Positions 1-7,892 of a stretch of 64,000 nucleotides of DNA are shown piece after piece (the first letter of the stretch is position 1; each line of letters opens with the position of its first letter). Source of the DNA: Clostridium hydrogenum (GTDB lineage: Bacteria; Bacillota; Clostridia; Clostridiales; Clostridiaceae). The notes beneath the pieces are model-generated. The model searched no databases, was not told where the DNA came from, and saw only the letters and a program-made list of their open reading frames with translations. Position numbers and translations under genes: made by a program. Location: NCBI RefSeq assembly GCF_021432385.1, contig NZ_JAEACT010000002.1, positions 2,003,501-2,067,500 on the forward strand, read 5' to 3'.

Positions 1-1433
1 GGAATTACAAGCAGTACTTTTCCTCCTTTTTGAACTCTTACATTTTCAAGAAAAGCAATAATCTGTACAGTTTTACCAAGTCCCATATCATCTGCAAGGC
101 AGGCTCCAAAGCCAATTCTCTGCATATAGGAAAGCCATGAAAAACCAGTCTTTTGATATGTTCTTAAATCAGCCTTAAAACTTTTTACCGGCTTACTTTC
201 TTTAATAATTTCTGGATTAACTAAGCTTTCTCTTAACTTTTTAAGCCAAGTTCCATTTGACACCTCTAAATCAACCTCAGCTTCATTGATACCAAGTCTT
301 TCACCTGCATTTAACTCAAGCCTCATGGCTTCTGCTATAGTTAAGCCTTCTTTTTTAGATAAAGCTTCAGCTTTTGCATATGCCTCCAAAACTTCAGATA
401 ACTTGTTCTTATCAATTTCCACCCATTTTCCTTTAATTAAAGCTAATCCCTCAGACTCTGAAAGCAGCTTTTTAAGTTCCTCTTTAGAAATTTTCTCTTC
501 TCCCAAAAATATTTCCGGGTCAAAGGACAATAATTCATTCATTCCAACCTTTGAAGGCTCTTTTTCTCCAATAGAAACTGATATTCTTAAAGAATTGCTC
601 TTTTTCTTCCACCAGTTTGGAATTCTACACATTATACCTGCTCTTTCATAGATAGGTATTTCCTTCAAAATTACATAAGCTTCTTTTTTTGAAAATTTTA
701 ATGGTGAAAATAATTCTCCACTCTCCATAAGCTCTGATATAAAATCACTTTCATCTGCTGCTTTACTTATAGTGGACATTAATTGAAGCAGCTTTTCCTT
801 GTCATCTTTATATTCTAAAAGAGCATTTTTTAAAGGCATATGCTTAGCTTTATGTGCTCCTTTTTCACTATTTTCAGTTGAATATGTGGCTAGAAATGCA
901 AAGGGATAATCTTCGTCCTTATTTTCGACAAGATGGAAAAATACTCTTCCACAAACATTGATATTAGTGTTTCTCTCCAGAAAAAAATCCTTTACCGTTC
1001 CCTTATATTCCTCTATTTCTTTTCTATATACTTCAGCAATTTTTTCAAAGGTAAAAGAAATCCATTCATCATTTATAAATTCCATTCCTATAGAAAACGG
1101 AATTCTATTTTTAATTTCGTAAAGCTCCTCATAATCTAAAGCTAAATCCGCTGCTTCTCTGGTAATTTCTATATCTGACTGCCTTGAAATTTTCATTATT
1201 AATTTGCTAGCTAGAAAGTTTAAAAAGCCTATTGAATGTGACATCCAGTCATCACTATTAGTAAAGCCGAGCTCCCACAGTGCCTTATATTTATCTTTCA
1301 AAAATTTTTCATGCCATACCTCTTGATTTTCTTCGGACAAATTTTTCTTATTAGCCGTTTCGTAATCTACTGTAAAGCCATTTTTAGTGAAAATAACTAT
1401 TAGTTCTTTCTTTTCTTTAAGCACCTTTTCCAA
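1..1433 (-). CDS. SNF2-family DEAD/DEAH-box helicase, N-terminal part (runs off window)
   Basis: Reverse-strand reading gives one open frame of about 478 codons from the window edge to a TTG start at 1433-1431. An AGGAGGA ribosome binding site lies at about 1442-1448. The last visible part reads GACLADDMGLGKTVQ at about residue 445, the Walker A (motif I) of SNF2 ATPases, followed by the strand leading to motif Ia. The long region before it matches the layout of bacterial SNF2/HepA-like proteins, which carry an N-terminal extension before the ATPase core. Such proteins are ATP-dependent DNA translocases; the client is unknown. The ATPase lobes lie outside the window. TTG is chosen because no ATG with a ribosome site precedes it. 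Confidence 0.85.
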   Translation of the reverse strand, partial: MEKVLKEKKELIVIFTKNGFTVDYETANKKNLSEENQEVWHEKFLKDKYKALWELGFTNSDDWMSHSIGFLNFLASKLIMKISRQSDIEITREAADLALDYEELYEIKNRIPFSIGMEFINDEWISFTFEKIAEVYRKEIEEYKGTVKDFFLERNTNINVCGRVFFHLVENKDEDYPFAFLATYSTENSEKGAHKAKHMPLKNALLEYKDDKEKLLQLMSTISKAADESDFISELMESGELFSPLKFSKKEAYVILKEIPIYERAGIMCRIPNWWKKKSNSLRISVSIGEKEPSKVGMNELLSFDPEIFLGEEKISKEELKKLLSESEGLALIKGKWVEIDKNKLSEVLEAYAKAEALSKKEGLTIAEAMRLELNAGERLGINEAEVDLEVSNGTWLKKLRESLVNPEIIKESKPVKSFKADLRTYQKTGFSWLSYMQRIGFGACLADDMGLGKTVQIIAFLENVRVQKGGKVLLVI

Positions 1434-1579
1434 AAAAACTTCCTCCTAGTAAAATAACTATTTTTTATTAGTATAACCATTATATTTAAAAATATAGCAT
1501 ATAAATAGCTTTATTACCATGATATTCTTATACAAAAGCAGTAGACTTTAAGAGGAGACACCCAGTATTTGCCTAAGTA

Positions 1580-1640
1580 TATACATTATCTTGAAATTAA
1601 TGTTATACTTAGAGCATATATTAACTATAATTTATAGCAC
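1580..1640 (+). repeat. Upstream segment duplicated at 6957-7016
   Basis: About 60 bp here (containing TTGAAATTAATGTTATA and ATATTAACT) recurs with a few mismatches at 6957-7016. Both copies lie 60-120 bp upstream of a start codon on the plus strand. It may be a duplicated promoter region; no convincing -35/-10 pair is claimed. Confidence 0.5.
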
Positions 1641-1702
1641 AATTGTAGAATTATGCGAAGTAATAGTATTTATTTAAATAGTAATTTGTAGAGGTGAATA
1701 TT

Positions 1703-1813
1703 GTGAAAGTATTAGTAATGAATTGTAGTCCAGTGAGAAATGGAGCAACTGCTGAAATAGTAAATGTGGAACAAAGAAAAAATGGAATTATAGAATTTTG
1801 TAATAAAATATAG
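1703..1813 (+). pseudogene. N-terminal remnant of an NADPH-dependent FMN reductase/flavodoxin-like protein
   Basis: A GTG-started reading frame with a GAGGTG ribosome site encodes 36 residues beginning VKVLVMNCSPVRNGATAEI. This is the typical first strand and phosphate-binding loop (S-P-x-x-x-G-x-T) of flavodoxin-fold NAD(P)H-dependent FMN reductases. The similarity ends after about 22 residues and the frame stops at 1811-1813, so about 80% of the expected protein is missing. The upstream 60 bp closely resembles the DNA in front of the methyltransferase gene at 7047. It is very probably a dead fragment. Confidence 0.6.
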
Positions 1814-1876
1814 ACAAATTTCAATTTATCTTTTAGTTAGTTCGCATTTTTCTAAAAAGAAGCAAGACAGTAGCTT

Positions 1877-2137
1877 TTAAAACATATTCGTTTTTATTCT
1901 ATTATCAAGTTCAAAAAGAGCAACTTTATTGGTTTGCCAATGTAACAACTCATTTGCTTTCTCGTATGTAACCCAACTATATTCAGTATGTTCCGATGAT
2001 AATTTTACAGACTTTGAAGCTACATTTACTGAAAAACAATATTCAGGTAAAACGAATGTATCTGCTGACCAATACTCCCTATGTTTTTCATCTACTATTT
2101 TGTATGGTATAACTAATACTTGCATAGGTGCTCTCAA
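1877..2137 (-). pseudogene. Nudix hydrolase with the Nudix box deleted
   Basis: I place the start at TTG 2137-2135, which has a GGGGAGG ribosome site 7 nt upstream and gives MRAPMQVLVIPYK. That matches the usual N-terminus of dATP pyrophosphohydrolase-like Nudix proteins. The C-terminal half (YWSADTFVLPEY, then EHTEYSWVTYEKANELLHW) also fits this family. Between them the family should carry about 50 residues including the GX5EX7REUXEEXGU Nudix box that binds the metal; here VDEKHREYW joins the two halves directly. The 86-codon product therefore lacks the catalytic motif. It is either an in-frame deletion pseudogene or, less likely, a repurposed small protein. It lies just downstream of the toxin gene on the same strand. 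Confidence 0.7.
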
Positions 2138-2166
2138 AATAATTCCTCCCCTGCTAATAGCATAAT

Positions 2167-2481
2167 TTATAATAAATTCATCCAATTACGTTTTCCATAT
2201 AGTATTCTAATAATTGTGACTGTCTTGCTATTCTCTGTAACAATGTACAATACAATATAATTATCCACTATGATTTTTCGTATGCCCTTATAAGCTAATC
2301 TTTCATCAGCTACTAATACATTTCTTAAAGGCATATCTCCTAAAGAATTAATTACTTTAGCTATTTTTGAAATTACTTTTTTTGCTGTTTCCGGCTCTAA
2401 AAGTTCTCTAGATATATATGCACCTATTTCATATAAATCTTTTTCAGCTGGTTCAGTAATTTGAATATCATAAGCACTCAT
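2167..2481 (-). CDS. ParE/RelE-family toxin of a type II toxin-antitoxin pair
   Basis: The 104-residue protein has the compact layout of RelE/ParE toxins: an N-terminal helix pair (AEKDLYEIGAYI), a middle G-x-R strand (YKGIRKIIVDNYIVLYIV) and a C-terminal basic strand ending RILYGKRNW. RelE members cleave ribosome-bound mRNA, while ParE members poison gyrase; the sequence does not decide between them. The gene starts 1 bp after the stop of the antitoxin gene, which is the usual antitoxin-first order and implies co-translation. It is full length for the family. Confidence 0.85.
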   Translation of the reverse strand: MSAYDIQITEPAEKDLYEIGAYISRELLEPETAKKVISKIAKVINSLGDMPLRNVLVADERLAYKGIRKIIVDNYIVLYIVTENSKTVTIIRILYGKRNWMNLL

Positions 2482-2482
2482 T

Positions 2483-2740
2483 TTATAGATCCTTTTCTAT
2501 ATCAGATAATGCATTTTTAAAAGGCCTAACCTTTTTCTTTTCAATTGCATCAAATCCCTCATCAAGCAATTTATACAATTCGAATTTGCCTACAAGCTTT
2601 TCATAGGTTTCAATGCTCATAACCGCTAAATCTCCCTGACCATTCTTTGTTATATAAACCGGCTCATCATATTTATGGCAGAAATCTGATATCTCAGTAT
2701 ATTTATTTCTTAAATCTGAACTTGGCCTTATCGCTGGCAT
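2483..2740 (-). CDS. Phd/YefM-family antitoxin
   Basis: The 85-residue protein has an N-terminal DNA-binding fold of Phd/YefM type (SSDLRNKYTEISDFCHKYDEPVYITKNGQGDLAVMS...) and a charged, probably disordered C-terminus (KKKVRPFKNALSDIEKDL) expected to wrap the toxin. An AGGAGG site is correctly spaced from the ATG. It is paired with the ParE/RelE gene immediately downstream. Antitoxins of this family repress their own operon, and a perfect inverted repeat lies in its promoter region (2756-2796). Confidence 0.85.
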   Translation of the reverse strand: MPAIRPSSDLRNKYTEISDFCHKYDEPVYITKNGQGDLAVMSIETYEKLVGKFELYKLLDEGFDAIEKKKVRPFKNALSDIEKDL

Positions 2741-2755
2741 AAATTACACCTCCTA

Positions 2756-2796
2756 ATTAATATATCAATATTATATCACAATTTTGATATATTAAT
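2756..2796. promoter_or_regulatory. Candidate autoregulatory operator of the toxin-antitoxin operon
   Basis: ATTAATATATCAA at 2756-2768 and its exact complement TTGATATATTAAT at 2784-2796 form a 13-bp perfect inverted repeat with a 15-bp spacer, starting 15 bp upstream of the antitoxin ATG. The position and symmetry suit binding by the Phd/YefM antitoxin. Binding is inferred. Confidence 0.6.
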
Positions 2797-2828
2797 CGAG
2801 TTTTTTATTAAAGCTATATTTTAAATTT

Positions 2829-3277
2829 GGGTGGGCTGTCGCACAAAATTAGTTTATACACAAATTTAAAATATTGCGAAGCAAAAGGAGTGAAAGTTTT
2901 TAACGATGCTTTGCACGTTAAAAGGTTAACTTTTTCACTATGTGAAAAGTGAAGGGTTTGACATAGCTGCGCTTGTCAAAGGTGAAGGATTTTACCTTAG
3001 GTAAAAAGCAAATGTTGATTTTCCTCCGCTTTGCTATGGAAAATCTTTAATTTAAATTTATAATTTTTCCGTAGCAAGGCGGAGGAAAAATAACCTTAAC
3101 TTTCGGCTTTAGCCGAAAAGTTCACCTTTAACGTGCGTAGCATCGTTAAACCCTTCACTTTTCACGCAAGTGAAAAAGTTAGTCTTTTAACGAGCACAGC
3201 AAAGTTAAAAACCTTCACTTGATTTACTTCGCAATAATTTTAAATTACGGATTAAATAATCTTAGTGCGACAGCCAC
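2829..3277. repeat. Family A hairpin-rich element, copy 1 (about 449 bp)
   Basis: The ends read GTGGGCTGTCGCAC and, inverted, GTGCGACAGCCAC. The interior is a chain of short hairpins (for example TTTTCGGCTTTAGCCGAAAA near 3100 and TTTTACCTTAGGTAAAA near 2995) separated by GTGAAGG or GGTTAAC-like joints. The sequence TTAAATTT occurs on both outer flanks (2821-2828 and 3278-3285) and looks like an 8-bp target duplication. The second flank includes the stop codon of the neighbouring GNAT gene. A second copy occurs at 24684-25047. No open reading frame of note is present. Confidence 0.75.
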
Positions 3278-3283
3278 TTAAAT

Positions 3284-3790
3284 TTATCTAAAAGAAATTA
3301 AACTATCCCAAATAAGTTTTTCTGAATTGGATTCAGTACTACCAAAATAATCAATAAAATCTTTATAATGCTTTGCTCCAAGTTTCTCATATAAACCCTT
3401 CGCATTTGAATTTCCTTTTACAATGCAAATACTCATACATTTATAGCCCTCTTTATAAGCATAATTACCCACTGTGTTAAGTAATTTCGTACCAATGCCC
3501 TTTCCTCTTGAAGCTTCAGATACGTGTAAAGAATCTAAATATAAGCAATGCTTTATTTCATCATCTTCTTTGCAGGCAGAGAAACCAAGGAATTCTTTAT
3601 CTTCGTATGCAACAAAAATCATATGTCTTTCTTTTCTAAAATATTCTTGCCATTTTTGTATTCCATCGCTAACTTTTAAACTATTCAAAAATTTATTTGG
3701 CAACATCCCTATATATGTTTTTTTCCAATTTTCAATATATAAACTAGCAATTAATTCTATGTCAGAATCATTTACCTTTCTAATTAGCAT
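3284..3790 (-). CDS. GNAT family N-acetyltransferase
   Basis: The 168-residue protein is a single-domain GNAT. It has the N-terminal strand-helix (MLIRKVNDSDIELIASLY), the acetyl-CoA pyrophosphate loop RGKGIG at residues 95-100, and the C-terminal N-x-x-A-x-x-x-Y-x-x-x-G segment (NSNAKGLYEKLGA) typical of the fold. Substrate is unknown. The gene is preceded by an AGGAGG-like site. Its stop codon lies in the apparent target duplication of repeat element A copy 1, so the element abuts but does not disrupt the gene. Confidence 0.85.
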   Translation of the reverse strand: MLIRKVNDSDIELIASLYIENWKKTYIGMLPNKFLNSLKVSDGIQKWQEYFRKERHMIFVAYEDKEFLGFSACKEDDEIKHCLYLDSLHVSEASRGKGIGTKLLNTVGNYAYKEGYKCMSICIVKGNSNAKGLYEKLGAKHYKDFIDYFGSTESNSEKLIWDSLISFR

Positions 3791-3815
3791 TTTTAAGCCT
3801 CCTTTTAAAATATTA

Positions 3816-4286
3816 TCAATTATCTATATAATATATATTATACTCATCAATATAGTTATATCCTACTTTTTTAGCCAATAAATATGACGGATAATTTGCA
3901 GCATCCCAGTGAGGTGTTAAATTATGCTCAAGACAGTATAAAATGAATTTCGCTGCTACAAGGGTAGCAAGTCCTTTTTTTCTGAACTTAGGATTTGTTA
4001 TTATAGAAATTTCAGCTGATTTTTTTGATAATAAACATGCGGTGCAAGCTGCTAAGATTTCCTTATCTTTTTCTACACAAAATCCAAAACTTTTACGTAC
4101 AAAGTCTTCTGCTGAATCATAATTAAAAAAATGACATTTTTGTAAACTATCCTTACTCATTTTACTAGCAGTATCTAAATCAATTCTTTTTAGAAATTCA
4201 CTAAATTTATTACTAGCTATAATTTCTTCAAGATACTTTTTACTTAGATTAGCGCTTGAAAAAATAAATCTTTTGCTTGATTTCAA
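3816..4286 (-). CDS. GNAT acetyltransferase (PF12746-like), 5' end probably frameshifted
   Basis: The 156 residues from TTG 4286 contain a GNAT core with the acetyl-CoA loop RKKGLA at 102-107 and the signature LTPHWDAANYPSYLLAKKVGY that marks the GNAT_acetyltran (PF12746) group. The TTG has no ribosome site. In the same frame the coding sense continues upstream (IPPHYGIQPTDEKWVALAKK) to a run of seven A residues (4361-4367 as T on the plus strand). A better start, ATG 4378 (MEIVKK), is out of frame by one base at that run. The gene is therefore likely broken or slippage-dependent at its 5' end. Confidence 0.6.
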   Translation of the reverse strand: MKSSKRFIFSSANLSKKYLEEIIASNKFSEFLKRIDLDTASKMSKDSLQKCHFFNYDSAEDFVRKSFGFCVEKDKEILAACTACLLSKKSAEISIITNPKFRKKGLATLVAAKFILYCLEHNLTPHWDAANYPSYLLAKKVGYNYIDEYNIYYIDN

Positions 4287-4365
4287 ATTTTCTTTATGAA
4301 TTTTTTTAGCTAAAGCTACCCATTTTTCATCGGTTGGCTGAATTCCATAGTGAGGAGGTATTTTT

Positions 4366-4593
4366 TTACAATTTCCATTGAAACATCGCTATCTGCATCT
4401 CTGCAAAAATAATAAATGTTCCTTGAATAATTTCAATTATTGTAGGAGAACTAAGGTTATCTACAAAAATTTTTATATTATTGTATTCTTCATCCAGTAT
4501 ACTTTCTATGGTAATATCAAATCTTTTACATTCACTTAGTAATATATTTAATTTTTCTTTTAGATTCTTATTAACATTATTTAAAAGTAGCAT
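4366..4593 (-). CDS. Small hypothetical protein
   Basis: 75 residues from ATG 4593, chosen because GGAGGATGA lies at the right distance. It has mixed helical content and no cysteine pairs, signal peptide or recognised motif. The N-terminus is LLLNNVNKNLKEKLNILLSE and the C-terminus is AEMQIAMFQWKL. It lies between the membrane protein gene at 4620 and the GNAT gene on the same strand. I do not recognise the family. Confidence 0.5.
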   Translation of the reverse strand: MLLLNNVNKNLKEKLNILLSECKRFDITIESILDEEYNNIKIFVDNLSSPTIIEIIQGTFIIFAEMQIAMFQWKL

Positions 4594-4619
4594 AAAAAAA
4601 TCATCCTCCATTGTGAATT

Positions 4620-5111
4620 TTAGAAAATAGCTATAATTCCACCAACTATCAAAGAAATCAAAACTGCAAATCCTGTTCCTTTCAAAAAACCAATCCAATG
4701 CTTCTTTGGATTTTCATATTCTTTAATCATATCCTCAGTTCCAGGATAGCGCACCTTTTTAGAATGACAGAAATAAATTGTATCTAAAACTAATGCATCA
4801 TAAAAGTTTATAACCATAAAAAGTGCAAATGTATACAATGCTCCAGAAGCAAAGCTACGTGCTCCAGAAAACCATACAATTACTGATAAGATAATTATGA
4901 ATATAATTGCAGCTGGAAGCTTCTTTTTCTTATAATTATTCTTCTTTTCTGGAATTTTACCTTCATATTGTGGCAGTGTGCGCATACGTGCTTGTACCTC
5001 ATCTGGATAATCATAAAACCAGTCCAATGGCTTCTTGAAAAGATAAGTTAAATTAAATATAGTAAATACAACACAAAATAAGATGCATTCCATTATAAAA
5101 ATAGTAATCAT
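4620..5111 (-). CDS. Small integral membrane protein
   Basis: The ATG at 5111 is preceded by GAGGAGGG at 7-8 nt spacing and gives 163 residues. There are four apparent membrane segments: residues 1-22 (ITIFIMECILFCVVFTIF), about 68-85 (AAIIFIIILSVIVWFSG), about 90-108 (ALYTFALFMVINFYDALVL) and about 142-162 (GTGFAVLISLIVGGIIAIF). A soluble loop contains PLDWFYDYPDEVQARMRTLP. This resembles uncharacterised membrane proteins common in Firmicutes. Function unknown. Confidence 0.65.
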   Translation of the reverse strand: MITIFIMECILFCVVFTIFNLTYLFKKPLDWFYDYPDEVQARMRTLPQYEGKIPEKKNNYKKKKLPAAIIFIIILSVIVWFSGARSFASGALYTFALFMVINFYDALVLDTIYFCHSKKVRYPGTEDMIKEYENPKKHWIGFLKGTGFAVLISLIVGGIIAIF

Positions 5112-5210
5112 ATTGACCCTCCTCCTCTCAATTTTACCACTCCAACTTCTAGGATAGTCACAGTTAGCTCTAATGAATTCTGAAACATTAAATTGCAACT
5201 TACCCAAAAG

Positions 5211-5816
5211 CTAATATTTTTTTATAATATTTAAGATATCATCGCCATACTTATTTGCCTTTACGTCACCAAACCCTGCAATCATTTTTAGTTCTTCTTT
5301 GTTTCTAGGCATCTTGGAAATCAAATCTTTTAATTGATTATTGTTGTAAATGTAATACGGTTTTATTTTTTCTTCATGACTCTTATCCAATCTATATGTT
5401 TTTAATTCTTTAAAAATTTCTGTTTCTTCTACTGGCAATTCCTCTACTATTGCAGATTTTACTTTTCCTACTTGCGCCTCAGTTTCTTCAGCTAGCTGCT
5501 GTGATGTTAATATATTGATTTTATACTTCTCATATTTTCCTGTATAATCTTTCTCAATATCATTATGTAAATCTAAGTAAGATTGAGCCCAAGCTAACAT
5601 TTTCTCATCCGAGTCAACTGACAATTTAGAACTTTCGTACATTTCTTTTATATATTTAACCAATTGATCGGCACGGATAACTTTCGCTTTGACTTCTTTC
5701 TTTGCATACTTTGAATTAAGTAAGGGTTCTAATGTTTTAAGTTTTTCTAATTGTACTTCTGCATTGCTGCTTTCCTTAAGAAAAATCGGTTCTTTCATTC
5801 TATTAAATAATCCCAT
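5211..5816 (-). CDS. HRDC-domain protein
   Basis: 201 residues. The last 75 (YRLDKSHEEKIKPYYIYNNN through MIAGFGDVKANKYGDDILNII) form an HRDC domain, the helical nucleic-acid-binding module found at the C-terminus of RecQ and RNase D. It includes the conserved G-[FI]-G-x-x-[KR] turn. The first 125 residues are coiled-coil-like and begin MGLFNRMKEPIFLKESSNAE. This resembles clostridial proteins that carry a NERD nuclease-like domain between the two parts; no such domain is visible here, so this is a short version. Role in DNA metabolism is inferred from HRDC only. Confidence 0.7.
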   Translation of the reverse strand: MGLFNRMKEPIFLKESSNAEVQLEKLKTLEPLLNSKYAKKEVKAKVIRADQLVKYIKEMYESSKLSVDSDEKMLAWAQSYLDLHNDIEKDYTGKYEKYKINILTSQQLAEETEAQVGKVKSAIVEELPVEETEIFKELKTYRLDKSHEEKIKPYYIYNNNQLKDLISKMPRNKEELKMIAGFGDVKANKYGDDILNIIKKY

Positions 5817-5854
5817 ATTGTTGTCACCTCACACATAGTATAAAAAAATTATAC

Positions 5855-5991
5855 CATATCTTCCATTGTGTTGAAGTATTAATTATTATTCGGTAAAAAT
5901 TATTAGTGACATTTTCCTCTGTCAACATAAAGAACTTCACAAAACATATAGCTTAACGCAAAAATTCCCTCAAAACTAAATACGAGGGAAT
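5855..5991. repeat. About 130-bp intergenic segment duplicated at 9218-9332
   Basis: The segment from CATATCTTCCATTGTGTT through the TTCCCTC/GAGGGAA hairpin is repeated with moderate divergence at 9218-9332, including the internal block CATTTTCCTCTGTCA. Both copies lie downstream of a minus-strand gene (thioesterase; xfp) and end in that gene's terminator. Confidence 0.6.
5964..5991 (-). terminator. Terminator of the thioesterase gene
   Basis: On the minus strand ATTCCCTC and GAGGGAAT form an 8-bp stem followed by a T-run (GGGAATTTTTGCG). It lies about 100 bp past the thioesterase stop. Confidence 0.65.
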
Positions 5992-6088
5992 CTCTTCTTT
6001 TTACCACAAATTTTGCTTTCATTAAATTTAATTGTTCACAAATAAGTTTTTACTACTCTGAATTTTACAGAATAGCAATTCAATATTT

Positions 6089-6787
6089 TTAATTATATTC
6101 AGTTAACGTTTGGTTTATAATCTTAGTTATATTCTCAACATTATTATTTATAAAAAAATGATTTCCTTCAAATTCGTAAACTTTAAATCCTTTATCCGTA
6201 TGATATTTCCATTCTAATATTTCTTCTAAAGTTATGTCATCTTTTTTCCCATTTAAAATAGAAATATCACATTGAATTTTGTCTTTTTTTTCTTTGTAAA
6301 TATACTTTTCTAACATTTTAAAATCATTTCTAAGAATTGGAGTAAACAACTGAAGCAATTCTTCATTCTCCGCTACCTCTCGTGGTGTCCCACCTAACTT
6401 AATTACCTCTTTTATAAACTCCTCATCTGGTAGTAAATATATCTGTTTTTCTTTTCTTGGTAGGCTTGGTGGCTTATACCCTGAAAAAAATATATGTTTT
6501 GGTAATCTAAGATTTTCTTTATTTATCTTATAATATAACTCATAACCTAGCAGAGCTCCCATACTATGCCCATAAATAGCATACTCATTATGTAATATAA
6601 TATCTTTTATATTTTCAAATATGTCCTCAACAGCATCTTCTAAGTTTCCATAAAAATCTTCATTGAACCTCTTTCCTCTCCCTTTAAGTTCTATCGGTTC
6701 TAGATATATTGAAGAATTTAAATGCATCTTCCATCTATAGTATATACTCCCCGATCCGCCTGCATATGGTAAACAAAATAATATCAT
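6089..6787 (-). CDS. Type II thioesterase (GrsT/SrfAD-like alpha/beta hydrolase)
   Basis: 232 residues, the usual length for external thioesterases that clear mis-primed acyl groups from NRPS/PKS carrier domains. Visible features are the N-terminal LFCLPYAGGSGSIY oxyanion region, the nucleophile elbow GHSMG (Ser75), an acidic residue in NGKKDD (Asp183/184) and the catalytic His210 in EGNHFF. PIELKGRGKRF matches the family's P-x-E-L-P-G-R-G-x-R segment. No NRPS, PKS or carrier protein gene is in the window, so it is an orphan here. The ATG at 6787 follows a GAGGGGAGA site. Confidence 0.85.
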   Translation of the reverse strand: MILFCLPYAGGSGSIYYRWKMHLNSSIYLEPIELKGRGKRFNEDFYGNLEDAVEDIFENIKDIILHNEYAIYGHSMGALLGYELYYKINKENLRLPKHIFFSGYKPPSLPRKEKQIYLLPDEEFIKEVIKLGGTPREVAENEELLQLFTPILRNDFKMLEKYIYKEKKDKIQCDISILNGKKDDITLEEILEWKYHTDKGFKVYEFEGNHFFINNNVENITKIINQTLTEYN

Positions 6788-6956
6788 TAAAATCTCCCCT
6801 CTACTTTCTTTAATTAAAGAAGCTCCATCTCAATTTTCATTCATATTATTAGGATTTTCTTATGTATATTAATCAATACTTTTCATAATATTCTACAGAT
6901 TTTATAGTATCCCTTTTTTATTTACATAAAATTACTCCCATCATAAATTTTCTGAA

Positions 6957-7016
6957 TATATGTATTATATTGAAATTAATGTTATAATTATATCATATAT
7001 TAACTGTGATTTATTG
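6957..7016 (+). repeat. Upstream segment duplicated from/at 1580-1640
   Basis: TTGAAATTAATGTTATA followed by ATATTAACTGTGATTTAT matches the segment at 1580-1640. It lies just upstream of the methyltransferase gene. Confidence 0.5.
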
Positions 7017-7046
7017 TTAGAATATTTGATATTGGTGGGGATTTCT

Positions 7047-7868
7047 ATGGAAAAAATAGATGAAGTGTTAGAGTTTTATAATGCTGGTGCTGAAAAAGGG
7101 AGATTAGAAAGAGGCCTTGGAAAAGTTGAGTTATATAGAACAAAAGAAATATTAAAGAAATATATTACTGGCGCTAATAATAAAATTTTTGATATTGGTG
7201 GCGGCATTGGGATTTATTCTTCTTGGCTTTCGGAAATGAATAACGAAGTGCATCTCTTAGAATTATCACCAGCTGCGGTTGAATATGCAATTAAAAATCA
7301 AAATAAAAATAATCCCTTCGTTGCAGAAGTTTGTGATGCAAGAAGTATCAATAGAGATGATGAAAGTGCAGATATTGTTTTGCTTATGGGGCCGTTGTAT
7401 CATTTACAAAATATAGAGGATCGATTACAAGTTTTAAAAGAAGCAAAAAGAGTTTTAAAGAAAAACGGTCTTTTATTTTCAGTAGGAATATCAAAATTTA
7501 GTTCTACAACCTGGGCATTGTCAACCTATGGTAAGGATAATAATTTTTTAGATGATAATATATTTACTAATATGCTTGAAAATGAATTATCATCAGGTGT
7601 TCATATAAGACCAAAGGAATATCCATATTTTATTGCACAAGCATACTTTCATACTCCGCTAGGATTACAAAGAGAGCTTGAATCAGTAGGCTTTGAAACA
7701 ATTCAAAAGCATGCAATAGAAGGAGTGATTTGGTTCACACCTCACTTAAGTGAAAAATGGGAAGATGAGAATAGCAGAGAAAGATTATTAAACATTGTAA
7801 GACGTACAGAAAATGAGGAAGAAATCATGGGAATGAGTCCTCATTTTATGATTGTATCAAGAAAATAA
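7047..7868 (+). CDS. Class I SAM-dependent methyltransferase
   Basis: The start is ATG 7047, preceded by GGTGGGGA, giving 273 residues. Motif I is FDIGGGIGIYSSWL (residues 48-61), the acidic residue ending strand 2 is in VHLLELS, and motif IV/post-I is DIVLLMGPLYHL. The C-terminal half carries lid-like segments. This fits ubiE/methyltransferase-type-11 proteins acting on small molecules. It is followed 24 bp later by the TIGR04076 gene, so the two are probably co-transcribed. Substrate unknown. Confidence 0.8.
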   Translation: MEKIDEVLEFYNAGAEKGRLERGLGKVELYRTKEILKKYITGANNKIFDIGGGIGIYSSWLSEMNNEVHLLELSPAAVEYAIKNQNKNNPFVAEVCDARSINRDDESADIVLLMGPLYHLQNIEDRLQVLKEAKRVLKKNGLLFSVGISKFSSTTWALSTYGKDNNFLDDNIFTNMLENELSSGVHIRPKEYPYFIAQAYFHTPLGLQRELESVGFETIQKHAIEGVIWFTPHLSEKWEDENSRERLLNIVRRTENEEEIMGMSPHFMIVSRK

Positions 7869-7892
7869 ATTATAATTTGGAGGATTATTATT

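Noticed and set aside
286..1139. Plus-strand frames within the first 1.4 kb
   Set aside because: They lie antisense to the SNF2 helicase frame, which is continuous and has recognisable motifs.
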